Made by a program: the position numbers and the translations under genes | Notes under the pieces: model-generated | The model's input: the letters and a program-made list of their open reading frames with translations, nothing else | Database searches by the model: none | What the model was told of the DNA's origin: nothing | Assembly: GCA_030562195.1 (NCBI GenBank) | Contig: JAUJPP010000007.1 | Coordinates: 31,741,769 to 31,805,768 of the forward strand | Direction: 5' to 3' | Length of the DNA stretch: 64,000 nt | Source of the DNA: Nipponacmea schrenckii | Lineage: Eukaryota; Mollusca; Gastropoda; Lottiidae | Shown: positions 12,201 through 27,200 of the stretch, one piece after another | Layout: each line of letters begins with the position of its first letter | Position numbering within the stretch: the stretch's first letter is position 1

Positions 12201-15200
12201 TGCCTTAAAGAATTCCTGAAAACACCAGCACCGACCGAACACTCGTTATTGAATCTGGGAACAAGGATGAATCAGATAGAAACCTGTTTGATGGATATTG
12301 ATGTTTCTACAATTCAGGCCGAAACGACTTTAACGAAGATCACATATTTTTCCGAACAAGTTGTTCTATTACATCTCACGTCTGTCTTCAAAACAAGTAA
12401 GTTTGCTATGGTGCTATTTAATGTTTCAGTTATCAGTGCTCCTAAGTAAATTCATAAATTGGTGACATTTTCCTCATAGCATACAATTATGGCATTGTCC
12501 GTCTTCATAAGATGATTAATCATTCATCTGATTTTGCTTCTGATAGTTCTTTTTAGTTAGTGCTGAAATGTCAAGATAAGAGTGAATTTATTTCCAATCT
12601 ATGTATTGCTTCTAAAACTGTTTGGTATCAGTGATAACGATATGAAATATATTTTTTTCCCAGAAACGGAGGAAGTATGCGGTACTTGTGATGAAGTTGC
12701 TGCTGTGAAATGTCTCAATGATGGATTAGCCTCCCTTGAATCCCCGGATATCTCAGATGTAGATACCATCTGCAGGTAGGTTTGTCATCTGGAATCTAAT
12801 ATATTCATATCTTAAAGTTTCTATCAGCTTTTGTTTTGTTTTTGTGATTTTCTCAATGTTAAGCTTTGCGAATTTCTTCTTTTACCTTAATGCAATAGCC
12901 ACCTTTTTTGTATCCCCGAATGAAGCGTTTTGATTGGGCTGTACGCAAGTGAATACAGCCAATCAGAACCATGGACACCAAGACTGTAAACATTATGGCT
13001 AAGTGAGTAATTGAGTATATAAAATACAAGAAAGGTGGATATTGCTGTCAATATAGAAGACAAGCTTAGCATTGTGATGCCACTAGAGACTTGGTTTGTT
13101 AACTCGGCCATTTATGATATTGTTTATTTGTTTAGTTTGACTTATTTAACATTAACCTTTTTCAGTGAAACTTTAGATAAAACTATGAAGTGTGCCTACC
13201 TAGCTATAGCCAAATGTGATGATAAAGGGGCATTCGAGGCTTCATTGAAACAGTTTGTCACAAACTATGACGATATCTGTTCTGTACCAGCCGATATTAC
13301 ACAATATACTATACCATGTTCCAAACCTAAAGGTACAATTTTAACTCAACAAATCTGACCCTACCCGTCCCCCGAATTTGAACTACAATGACAAGCTGAA
13401 TTGTTCATCGGGCGAGGGAAGACAAAGGGCGATTGAATCACTCAATCAGCGTCAGAAGTTCTGAAATGAAACTTAGTTGTTAGTATCTGAAAATAATGTT
13501 GAATCTAATGCATACGAAGCTTCCTTGTTGTGATATTACTATTTGTGAGTACGTCTATCATTTACCTTGTCCAAAACTTTTAATTCAACAAACGGGGCCG
13601 TAACTACAGACTGGCAAGGAATCAATGCCCGTCTGTAAAATTCCATTACTACGTCTACACCTCATTGTTCCTCGGGATATATTGCTTAAGTTTGTCTACG
13701 GTCCTGATAAACCACACTGTTGTTTTTTTTATTTTTAGTGTCTGACAAATGTAAACCGGGTCGAAAGCGAGTGGATGTTTGTTTTACTACTCAGATTAGT
13801 GCTATCCTGGCTAAACAATTTATTGGATATAGAGAAATGGGTTCGTTCTGCAGGTAACTTGATCTTTTGTTTTGTTTAGAGGAAAGTTCGTCAATGCATT
13901 AACAAACAGTACATCGTAAGTGTGATACAGGCTCTGCACATTCAATATAGGGCCTACTTAGGATACAGTTGGATATTGAAAAAGAGCAGACTAATACCAG
14001 TGTCCGTCATACTGCACATTGGCCGACCAAGAGTAAAACTCGATCAATTTGTATTTAATATCTATAGATATGGTAGAGACTTTGAGGAATGTTACGACAA
14101 GGAATTGTTTGATTGTACAGAAGATGAAGTTTCGGATATAGCCATATCTCGAAAAATTATCCAGAACTTTATGAAGATAGAGTGTGGAGATGGGCTCACT
14201 ATTAAACCAAAATGTGAAGCCGAAATGGCCAAACAATGTGTTGATTCGTTGATAACAGATCTGGAAGATGGGTCGGAGTCCGAATACAAATGCAGGTAAC
14301 TGAATAAATAAACCACGCACTCACGATCCAACTCACAAAATGAAACCCGAAATCCCAAACATTGTTAGCATCTAATGGACGATCTTTCAAATTGTTATCT
14401 TGTATGTGTTCAACGAAAACAGTAATTGAAGATATGTTTGTAGTACATCTTTATTCCATTCCTTTAAAGGTATATTATCAAGAACATTGGTCTTTGCAAA
14501 TGGAATTACTATTACGTGGAATTACTTGCTTGAAACAGACTTTGCCTAGAATCTTTTTTCAGGTCGTTTGAAACTTTTCTAAAGTGCAGATATGTCATTT
14601 GGATTCCAATTCAGCAAGGATGCAATGATGGAGCATGAATCCAAGCTATTGTTGCAATCGTATCTTTTAAATATTGATCTAAAACGGAAACGTAACCTAG
14701 AGTATGTCTACAACTTTTACTTTTCAGATCATTAGAACACACCATCAAATGTTACGATACTTACACCTTCAATTGTAAGGCCGATGATATATCTGGTATC
14801 AAATCGCGTTTAGAGCGAGTAATCCAAGCTCAGAGACATACATGCAAACAACTGCTGCAATCCTGGTCGTGCCCCGCTTCCGGTGATGAAGGTGATTCTG
14901 GTTCTGATAGAACAGAAGCTGTCGGTGATGTTGCAGGAGATGGTACTACCGGAAGTAAAGTAGATCTGACTGTCTGCGACAAGACATTAGCCTTAAAGTG
15001 CTTCAGTTCCTTTTCTCTTACAAGTCTACCTTCCTGCAGGTAAGTCATCTATTTTTATGTCAGGAAGGATCGTCAACTTTCAAAATCGGAAGTGCTCTAA
15101 TATACATTTTATGGCTAATGTCAACGATGTTTTGAACTATTTACGTATAATTCGTTCCGTGCAGATCATTTGATTCACAGAGGTCACTGATGACTCTCGC

Positions 15201-18200
15201 TTAATGTGGCTCTACTCATTAAAAATATTTGAGTTTGAAATTGAAACGATGGTTCAGTATGACCCGATATCTTCTCAAATTCACATTAAAGGTGTATTCC
15301 CTTTCCAGTGATTTCAAGTCTATGATGAACTGTGTAATAAAGAAAGTTATTGGGTGTGAAGATAATGTAGTTGCAGAAACAGTCAACGGTTTAAATAATA
15401 ATTTCTTGAACGTGGCCAGTTTGACGTCCTCCTGTATTAAGAAGACTACGGTAGAGAAATTTAAAGCTGAAATTAAACTCATTAAGGGAGGGGCGACTAC
15501 AAATGCTGGTGGAGATGGTACTTCCGGTTCCGGTGTTGATCTGACTGTATGTGACAAGCCATCAGCTTTGGCGTGCTTCAGTTCCTTTACTTTGACCTTC
15601 CTACCGTCTTGCAGGTATGCCTTCTGGCAACTTTGGAAATCTCATTACATAGTTGTATTATGAAATGACTTGATTATATTATGCTGGTTTGTTGATGAAC
15701 AGTTGCTTTTATTTAATATTTTATCACATTCACAAAAACAGCAACAGAATTTTCAATTTTTTCAATTCCAATGCTGGATTACTGCAGTTTAGTTACACAA
15801 CCTTCTAGTACAAATATATTATGGTTTACTGCAGTTCTTAAACAAACTCTCCTGAAGGCTTCTTTTAAAGTAAACACTGTCGCTACAAAACATCATTAGG
15901 GTAGATAAACACGCTACCAAATCATTGATTTTTGACTATCTTCCTAAAAATGTATGTTTCCTTTCCTTCCAGTGATTTCAAGTCTATGATGAATTGTGTA
16001 ATAAAGAAAGTTATTGGGTGTGAAGATAATGTAGTTGCAGAAACAGTCAACAGTTTAAATAACAATTTCTTGAACGTGGCCAGTTTGGCGTCCTCCTGTA
16101 TAAAGAAGACTACAGTAGAGAAATTTAAAGCTGAAATTAAACTCTTCAAAGTTGAAGCTACTACTGTTAAAGAAAAGGTGTGCAGTGTTGACGAAGCCGT
16201 GAAATGTTTTGGCTCTTTGAAACCAGACACTAACATCCCCTGCCCGTAAGTTAATCATAACTTAATTACTCACGTTATCCGGAATCCTTAAATCCTTGAA
16301 TCCATGTTGTACTAGATGAAGCAACTAAGTCCAAATATTGCACTCCGCTTCTTAATAATTCATAGTTACTAGCATTGAAATAGTTGACAATTCTATGTAA
16401 CTTCTTGTGTTACACCCCCCCCCCCCCTTTCCCATTTACACTCCGTAAAATGTAAATCTGAAAGCCCATGTCTGTGAGACACTCTTGTCAGTTGTTTGAA
16501 CCATACTCTGTCTCTCTAGCTAAGAATTAATCATAAAAACTCTTTAGTCAAATGAACTGACTCTAAGCATGTTGTGTGATATTTCAGTACATTCGAAGAA
16601 ATGAAGAGATGTTCAAAGCTAAATATTGAGAAATGTACATCAGATGTCCGAGACACGGCCATCACTGGCATCAACGCAGCTATCTCAGCATTCCTGTCAG
16701 CCTCAAACACCTTCGTACCATCCTGCATCAAAACTGTTACCAAAGATACAGTATTAGCTATTGGAATGATGCCGAAACCATCGTTTTCTCTCAAGTTAGA
16801 CCAATGTATTGACTTCAGCATCAAACCATCTAATATAATACAATGTGTTCTTCAGAAATACCAGAATAATGAGTAAGTTTTAAAAAGCCAATTGATCGAA
16901 ACTGTCCAGATTATCATAAAACAGAGGAGTTCCAATCTAAGATATCGTATTGCCTGTTAGATGGCAATCCGCTGTACTGAGCAAAGTCACTTGATTTGAT
17001 AATACTTTAGTTGCAGTTAATTTCCTTTTGGGAATCAGTTATTGAGACGTGCAAACTCTATACATTACTTGTTCTTTAAAAATACCGGAAATGAAATTTT
17101 CTTATAAAGAATCTTCAATCTCTTTACAATACCTTATAGAGCCATCGATTGTGATCTAAAAGGCCTTTCAACATTCGAAAAAGAATTTGTCAACATTTTC
17201 AAGAAGGAGACCACGACCACAACAGTAACGTCTACTACCTTGACTTCAATATCCACATCTATTGAGGAGATAATTGTAAAACCCACTGGATATCTCTGGC
17301 ATGTGTGTTCCGGAGCCAAAACTCTTACCACCACCTTGAAACAGTACGTTACTGATGTTTCTGGTATGGTTGATTTGACCAGAAGTATGAAGTCATTGGA
17401 TACCTTTTTGATAGATACTTGCGGAGATATCGGTGAGTTGGAACGTATACTGGCATAACGTTGACTTGAGTCAAGATATTTTCATTTGGAAATTCTCACA
17501 AACACTAGCGGTGCACAAAATCAAACTAAACGAACTCCCATCAAGAACGTTACTACATGCTTCTTTCTCAGTGGTAAGAGGAATAATAAGATAATGAAGA
17601 ACTTTTAATTTTGTTTCAGACATCATTAATGCTGCTACAATAAAAATCCCAGAAACTGGTAAGATTTAGTTGTATCTTTTGAAATTACTCATAACTGAGA
17701 ACTAAACAGTTATTTATTAACCTACGTCCTAAATAATTGGACACAATTTTATGGATTACAATTACTTTATAAAATACCTCGTTTAAAAAAGTAATTGTTA
17801 TCCATAAAATTGAACACTGAAAATACTTATTGTTAAGTCAGAACTGTATTATTTAAGTCACTGCTCTTGGTGTTGACTTCATGCTTGACAATGGAATAAT
17901 ATTGTTGATTTTTATTTCTGTGTCATGTATAATAGGATGGTAGTAAAACATTACCATCTAACCGACAATCACCAAATTTTGTATCAAAAAGAATCGGAAA
18001 GTGCAATTCCATTACGTCCTGTTTTAATTCTTATACTGTATCTGTATATTGTAGAAAAAGATGAATGTAACAAAGATAAGATCAACAGAATTATAACTCC
18101 AGCATTATTAAAATATCTGTTTAGTTCTAACCTAGCCTATAGTGATATTTGTAGGTACGTGAAACAGTTGGTTTGGGTTGTTATAGTTATCGTTTCGCAA

Positions 18201-21200
18201 TCATACGCTATTTCCTCTACAACAAAAGTACTACTATCAAAAGTTACACCTCTTTAAGTTGAATCTGTATTAGTTCTTAATTTCAAATGCTTTCCGTTTA
18301 ATAATCAGGCATTGTGCACAGTGTTTGAAAAGTTCATTAGCTTCCAATTACCTAACTAATATAGGGACTATTTGAACCAAGTTCACGTTAGAACACTTAG
18401 TCCTTTTTTATTGTATTGTTCATAATATTATTACAGCGACGCCTCAATGGTAAAGACCATGGTACAAGATGAACTCGCAGAATGTTCCGATGAATACAAC
18501 GAACATATAAAAGTGGTATTACGATTGTTAACAACTCTTGCCAAACCATCGTGTCCAACATCTCCGAAATGTAACCTACAGAAGGCGTTTAGCTGTCTGA
18601 TTAAACTGAATTCTGAAATTGCTTTGTTTGGAATCGAAAACACTCCACATGATATCGGCAGGTAATTCGTGATACTTTGAATTTCGTCTGAATAATATAA
18701 TAGTACAGAAGTACTATCAACATTGTAGAAGACAGTGACAATCACCCTATGGTAATTCAAATACATATAGATAGTATTGAAACACATTCATGTTCATTTG
18801 CTTTCATGTCATTACTTAGACTCAATGTTACAGCCAACATTTTAAATACGGATAACCATTATTGTCACTTCCGCTGATTATTGTGCATAAGGAGGTACCC
18901 TGTCCGTAAACAAGCGCAAGCTTCAAGAAACCGGGAAAATTCAAATATAGAGATCTTTAAAACTGCTCCAACCGGACTTTGCAGTGTTCGAGACTAAGGC
19001 ACACAATAACCAAATCAACCCTATTTTAAATAAATTGTTGTCTGTTTTTCAGAGCTTTATCGACAAGTGATAGATGTATGGAGCATTATCTAGGTGACTG
19101 TCATCCAGACAGACTCCATCTAATTAGATACGTGTCTAATAAAGATAGAAAGACGGCACTCACTCTGTGTTCCGGAGAACAGGTACAGGTTCTACCGGCC
19201 TGTCAGTCAATGTATAGTGGTAGAACTGAAGGTGAATTGAAATGTTCTAAGCTACATAGCGGGTGTAAAGTTTCTTTGTTTAAAGATTTTTACTTGCCTT
19301 ATGATGGTGCTCTTTGCAGGTAAGAATAAATGCGTCGGATGTTCTGTTCGAGCACAATTATTTGAGATTTGACACCTATTTATTGCATCCAGTGAGATGT
19401 TTTTTTAAAAACATGTCTGACAAAACGATTCACCAATGATCAGAAACGGAGTAGAAAAACGTAATTTTGTGTCTTGAGGATGGAGCAAGCGTCTAAATTT
19501 TACCGACGAACGCCCTTTCAGAGAAAGAAATAATTATTAAAGAACTGTCGATAAGTTAAAGTAGATGAACAGTTTTACTGACAGGTTCAGCAGAGGCTGC
19601 ACCCCACACCCCTGTGGGCACTTCTTTGGTTTATGTATGTATGAGTACCACACTTATGTTTGAACATTTTTGGCTGTATTTCAACCGCCAGGGAGGTGTG
19701 CAGAATATTTGAACCCCCCGCTTTTACTTCATGAGATTGTGTTTGGAATTGTCAAATTGCATCCACATCAACAGTAATACAAATCACTAATACCGATCTT
19801 AATTTGATGTTTCAGTGCCTCAGCTCGGTTGGACCAATGTCAAGTCGGCTTCGAACAGAAATGCTTCAATTCCCTACCAAGTACCTACTTAACTAGCAGT
19901 AAGACATACTTCTCCTCCAAATGTGATTCTACTAAATATATAATACCTTGTCAAGCAGACTGTGATCCAAGGAAGATACGGGGATGTTTTGAGACGTTAT
20001 TCAATAGCGTTGATCCCTTCTGGAATATAATGGATTCGGAAGGAAAGTGCAGGTAGGTTTAATTAAGACCGTGACTGAAATGGGACATGTTCAAAAGCAT
20101 TCTAAAAATATAGAATTATTCATACCGAGTAACCAACCTGTCTCATGCACTCTTAACCAGCTCACGTTCTCTGTGGATGGGTGAACAATGCAACAATTGG
20201 CGAATTCATTCTGTTTCGCAATGATAGGAAGAGCCGACATCGAAAGACAAAAAAAAACAGCCACTACTATAGAGATTGGTTGAACATGTCAACTTTGAAC
20301 TTTACACTTGACTTATAGATGGGTCTCAGAATACGTTAGAATAAAGGTAAAAAAACAAGATTCCGGAAGGGATATCAAACCACTTTAGTCCATAGGCCCC
20401 CACTCATCTAGTTGACCAAGTTCCTATCTGATCACAGGAAAGCTTGTTCATTTACGAATTGACTTACAGAAACATAAAATGATTTTTTTTTATCTTTTGT
20501 AGAGAAGTACAAAAACTAAGAAAATGCGTTAGAATGGCCACAAAGAAATGTGATGAAAAGACAAGAGAAAAGTCCTTAGACAAAGTATCGAGGTTTGTGA
20601 AAGCCTATGATGTACAGGACTGTCCTGATGGATATGATTGCAAGGTGCAGTTCACAATATTGGCAAAGAAAATATTTATTGCGTCTGAAATATCTACCAA
20701 GACAGATAAAGATAGCCATGGTTCAAGTGACACCAAAGATAGTGATGATACGAGTGAAAGCAAAGACTCCGAAGACGAGGATTATAATGGGAATAGAGAA
20801 AAGTCTAGAAAAAAGAGAGCACCGGGCAAGAAAAACACAAAAGAAAAGACAAATGAAAAGAACACCAAAGAAAAGACAAAAGGAAAGAATACAAATGAAA
20901 AGAACACCAAAGAAAAGACAAAAGGAAAGAATACAAATGAAAAGAACACCAAAGAAAAGACAAAAGGAAAGAATACAAATGAAAAGAACACAAAAGAAAA
21001 GACAAAAGGAAAGAATACAAATGAAAAGAACACCAAAGAAAAGACAAAAGGAAAGAATACAAATGAAAAGAACACCAAAGAAAAGACAAAAGAAAATAAT
21101 ACAAATGAAAAGAACACCAAAGAAAAGACAAAAGGAAAGAATACAAATGAAAAGAACACCAAAGAAAAGACAAAAGAAAAAAATACAAGTGAAAAGAACA

Positions 21201-24200
21201 CGAATGAGAAACACTCAATGGAAAAGTCCGACATCGATTTGTCCGCCCTCTGTCATAAAGCAAAGACGTTATGGGATTGTATCAAAGGAAGTTACGGTAC
21301 TATATCCACCAATTATAATGACCAAATCGTTTATCTTTCATTGTATGGTATTTGGTCTTCAGTTAAAGAAAGGTGCTCTAAGACAGGTAATACATTTTGT
21401 ATTTATTTTGACGTGTACGTGTCATATTCTATTTGGACACTCCCTTCGATCAAGTCCTCATGTCGGACTATCTGATATTCTTAACGATTAATATATTTCC
21501 ATGTTATACTTACGGTGTATAATAATCATTTTTTCCGAAGCCGTTATAATATTCCACTAAAATATCTAACTATGCGTAATCAGAAACACACATCTATGTG
21601 TAGGATGCTTTTTGCTATTGTATGTTGTGACCGATAATAGACAATCAGGTTGATATACATCTATTTCCAAATTAATGTCAGAATCTTGCCATTCGCGTTA
21701 CGTACTGGATTGTAGAAGAAGCTCTAAGTTTAGTTTACCCTCTGAATCCTCAAGATCTCAAACAATAATTTCTAAATTTGATTTATCCGTTACAGTGAAA
21801 CAGAATTGTTATAAATGTGATGGTGAAGCAGATGAAGACGAATGTTTTAAGAATACTGAAGTCTGTTCTCATCATAGCCAGGTACGTCCTATTTATTTTA
21901 TCATCAAACAAAAGGGGACTTACGAACCATAGAGTCATAGAGCTTCCCACAAACCGCCGGGGAACGCCAATCAAGCTGATTGGATTAAAGAAGAAAAATC
22001 GAAAAAAAATAATATCTCGATATACAATTCGTCTGAAATACTAAAAATACACAAGTACATGTGTATCAAATGTTTTCAAATTATTTCAGATGTGTCAAAG
22101 TTTCGCTGGAGTCTCATCTAAAACTGGAGCATTTGAACATAGTAAAGGGTGTGTACGACCATCTCAATGTAAACGTGGTTGTAACAGTAAGGGTTGTACA
22201 GACTGTTGTATTGGTGATCTTTGTAATGAAAAAATACAAGTTACTGGTGTTGTTGGTATGTATAGAATTGTATTTTATATCATATTATATGGTTTAAACC
22301 TAGAGTATATGCCAGCTTCGAAAGTGTAATATTGAAAATTAGATTATTACCTTTTAAGGGCAAGTTTGAAAAGTATACTACGTAATTATTATGTTGTAGA
22401 TACCAAAGTTTGCGATGTTAGTAAAGCAGTTAATTGTAGTCTGATGTTATTGAAGAATCTAAATGGTGATAGTAGCTGCATGTAAGTTACTATGAAGTGT
22501 TGGTCTTCAACAACAACTGATTATATAACAATTGCATGTTCTGTATATTCTCATTTCTTCTTTGTCCACAATGTCAAAAATTCACAGTAAACACATACAA
22601 TTAGATATTTAAGATCCAACGGGCCTAGGGCGAACATACATCAAGGCCAACGAGCTTAAGTCGAACGTGAAAAAAGGTAAATTGTACAAGGGCGAACGCG
22701 CTTCGGGATTGCGTTTCTTTCTGTCTTCATAGATCCTTCACATTGTTGTAAATTTTGTTTCAGAAAATCCTACGAGAAGTTGGAATGTATGATAGAATAT
22801 AGTAAAGATTGTTTGAGCGATTCAAGAAAAGAAATTAGCCGATCAGCCTCCAAAATTGTTAAAATATTAGCTCGTAATAGTTGCCCACTGTCAGTTAGCA
22901 AACAGTGTAACTCGGCCGCCATCTTAGCTTTCCAAACTGCTCTCAGAAACCCTTATGTTGCTGGTAAAGACGTGATTTGCAAGTAAGCTATCTATTATTT
23001 AAACCTTTATGTTCCACTCGTCATAAGGAGACACCTTTTCTGGTCCAAACAAGTTCGAGTTTCAATAATAGACCTATACTGATTATAAGGAGACGCCTGA
23101 GAGCTGTATACTCCGCCACACCCCACACCCACTTGGAGGCTTTTGCGATCGGTAAAGTAAAATCAGCAAAATCATTGGTATGTACGGGGTTCCATATATG
23201 ATGCGTGTTCTGGAATCCGAAATTTTGACGCATACTTGTATTTAACTTTCTTTTGGATTGTTTTTTTTTTAGACAAAGAAAGGACGCTTTAGCAGCACTT
23301 ACATCTTTATCAGCTTCAACCACATGTTCTCCAGTTGATATCAATATCTTTCAACAAGTCATGGCAGATTCTGAAAAACTGGTTCGAGATTTCTGTTTGT
23401 CGGGCAAGGAACAATGTACGGTACCACTCACTGTAGATATAACTATAGATATCGACGTCTCAGTGCCACTTGTTGACAAGGCTCAGTGTGCTCGCGAACT
23501 GGCTAATTTCGGTATTTGCTTATCGAACGGAATAGTAAAATTGAAAAGTGTTCTTGATGATACCACATGTAGGTAAGTCTACTTTCAGTCAATCTTCTAC
23601 ATTATTTACAGTCTTTACAAAATCTTAAAAATTAAGGTCTTGCTATTTCGTTTCTTCCCATTTTTTACACGTTACTTCTGTTACTAGTGATGTTTCTGGG
23701 ACAAATAATGTTAATGTAAGAGGAGAGGGGGGAGCTTTTTCAGTATGTAAATGATGAGCAATATGATAATAATTGATCAGGGCCGGGCCGCCCTCTGTTC
23801 TGTATTCCCACAGAAACGCCACTGTTAGTAATCTTGTCATCCTTTATCGAAAAATTCTTCTGTATAAGTTTTCCGTTTTTAACACCATCTTTAGATTTAC
23901 CTTACATTTTGCTTGCTTTGTTTTATTACTCAATTCACATTAATTTTCATTTGGCTCAATACCCTATTTATTTATTACAGCGCAGTGAGTCTAGATAAAT
24001 GTATGTCGAAAGAACTAAAGAGCTGCGCTGTACCAAAAGGACTGACTGATTTGGGATCTGAACTGGTTGCATTTAAAGGTTCGGAATGTTCAATGGATGA
24101 TCCAGCACCAAGAGATTGTTCTATTTCCACGTTGATCAAATGTGATATTGCTGAATCGTATCAATGTCTTGAGAACCTCGACAAGTCAAAGACAGGCTTC

Positions 24201-27200
24201 TGTCGGTAAGTTCATATAAAGTATATTTCATGTACATAAACTTAGACGATACTATTTTGTCAGTCGCTATTTTGGTTTTAAAATGGTAGATGACTCCGCT
24301 GGTGGGAAGGATTGTTACCGAGTTCATTCTGTATCTCAGGCAAATCGAGATACGTTCTCGGATTTAACCCTATTAAAATACGTCCTGCTGCGGCTGAAGT
24401 TAGGTTAAATATCCTGGATCTTTTACCAAATTACTAATTTACCAACAACTCGGCAACATTGTCAGATAGACTTGATAGCCGCCCATTGATAATAAACATC
24501 GTTTCTGTATTTCAGAGATCTGATAGCATCTAGATCATGTGTAAAATCGTCAACATCCGGATGTTTGTCTGTGCAGGAACTAAGCACCATTGATCTGTAT
24601 AATACATATAGGAACGAAAGTACGACGGTCTGTCTTGCTACCCAAGTAAGTCTATCGACATCCTTAAATCTAATTTGGATATCTTGAATATGGGGTTCTT
24701 ATGTTGATTAATTTTCTGCATAACGCTCCGTGTCAGACGTGAGTTCTACCTTTGATCAGCGTGTGAAAGTTTGATGACATTGAAAAGTCATTTTCACTCG
24801 TAATTGCAGTCCACCCAGCTGTAAATGGGTAAGGATAATCCGGGAAAGATCAATGCCAAGAGGTTTGGCCAAGGACGAACTGGTAGAAAGGCCCCCTGTC
24901 ACGGCGGACTTGTGAACCGAAGTTGTTATCTTTGTAAAATATAGTTTTTTTTTTTCTTTTTCTTTTTTTGTCTTGGAATCGATTTGATCTTATTGAATGA
25001 CCAGAATCAGAAAATATTGCGAATACTGATCACAGATATCTTTATTATTAGTCATGTTTTATAGGTTCCTGAAAAAGTCGAAGTCAAAGTGGACGTTTTT
25101 ACAGGCTATTCGAATTGCCTTGAAACTTTCGGTGAAGCATTAGGCACTGCCTTTGAATCTGATGATTTTAAAGCTAAGATATGTAATGCCTTGGATGTGT
25201 CTGATACCTGTATTGATCAAGTACCAATGCCTGAACTAACTAAACCTCTAGTTACGGCTACAGTGAATAAATACCGAGACGGAATGGCGACCTTCCTCAG
25301 TACGTGCAGCTCAGAGACACCAGATACAGGTCAGCTTAATCGTTATTGAACTCTTACGTTTGTATATTTTAATCTGAAAATAAGGGTCAATTTTAAGTAC
25401 GAATTGTTCTGTTTGGTGGTACCCCATGGAGATCTAGTTGTGTACAAGGGTTTGAAATGTTTGGTTTTGAAGATTTAATTTTATTGTAGATCCTATTGGT
25501 GATAATGTAGATAGAATGAAAAGAGATACGACTGTTAGTGATAAATGTGATTTTAAACGGGCCGGTTTCTGTTTGAGTAAATTAAGTATGATATCTCAAA
25601 CATTACCTGTCATACATTATTCTGATCATCTGACTTTCTGTAGGTAAGTGAACATTTACTATGAGACTCTTCGTTTATGTTTGACAATCTTCCTCATGAG
25701 GTGAAACTAGACAATAAGAATAACAAAAGGAACTTTCGTTATAGATTACCAATTTGTTAACCAAATCGCCGTTAGAGTCTATAGTTACATTATTTTCTGA
25801 CTGTTTAAAGTGTATGAAAAGTGGTCTTTCTCCATGTATGAGATTCCTCGCTTATGATCGATATGCTTCTTCACTGGGTTGTATCAAACCTACGGAGCTA
25901 AAATGAGAGATATTTCTCTATGACGAGGCTTGAAGAGACGAATCCCCATGAGGCAACGGGGATTTAGCTGATAGAGCTGTCAGATGCTGACAAAAAATAT
26001 GACCTGAGATTAATATAAGGCATTTAGATTCTGATGATGTAATATATTATTTTATAGATCAATGCAAGAGTACGAGACATGTGTTAAAGAAACAACACTG
26101 AAATGTACCAACAAAGAGAAGACTGGATTAATGATGACTATTTTAAATTCTCTGGTATCCAGTTCAGAACAGTATTGCGTATTAGAAGTTCTAGAAGAAC
26201 CAAGTTGTAATATAGAATATGCCGAAGAATGTATTGAAACCTTCACAGTTCTGACTTCATATAGCACTTATTCGCATGAACAGATTTGCAGGTGAGTTAG
26301 AACACCATGCGACGTCCTTGTAGTAGAGTGAATGCAAGATCCAAAAACATTGTAATGTTCAACCCGCCTGTTATGAATGCTATATTGAGTGACCCTTCAA
26401 GAACATGAGATGTCAGTAAAAATAGGAATAGAACATCCAATGCGGGGAATCTTTTTCACGTCTGTTAGCTTAATAAAATACAGGGGTGCTTTGGTTCGAC
26501 GTTTGAATATCTCGTTTTTGAGATTCATCTGCATATGATCAGACTGATTTCGAATAATGGACAAACGGTTAAATAAGAGGCAATTGTAAGCGCTTTGGTT
26601 GGTTTGGCTTCGTAAATTTTACATCTTCGTGCAAGTTTGTTTTTTTAATTCTTTGTACCGTCCAATTCAACTATCATATACCCCAATCTACTCTCCTGTT
26701 GTATTTCATTACATATCTTTACTTATTTAGGAACGCCGAAGTGACATTAAAATGCGTAAAGAAATTCACCACAGAATGTTCGGACCCTGCCCAGTCAACA
26801 CGAGTTCGAGGTAAAATCAGGACTTTTGTTCACAGTGTTGTCGGTAACAACTGTCCTAGCGTCACGGCACTACTGTTCTGTAACGGTGTGGACATTGATG
26901 CTACATGTAACGCAGAAGAAGCTAAATCTTGTTTTAAAACCCTGGAGAAGAAGCTATTGGATGTATCATCAAGATTGTCAGATAAAGAGGAGTATTGTCG
27001 GTATGTTGATTTCAAATAACAAACAACAGGTCCATGTGCAAACAAGTCGGTAGTCATATCAGAGGAATTTGACAGTGTTTAATCAGAGAACGTTATTTGT
27101 TAAGCCCCCCCCCCCTCCTTACAGTAATCAATGACCTCCTATGTATGCGGACTGGCCATGGGCTTGTGTGCAAACGTGTTATGGTTTACTTTGTTTTTTT

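Noticed and set aside
20723..21263. Three overlapping minus-strand open frames opposite exon 34
   Set aside because: They are shadows of the 42-bp repeat, whose period is a multiple of three; only the plus-strand frame joins the flanking cysteine modules.
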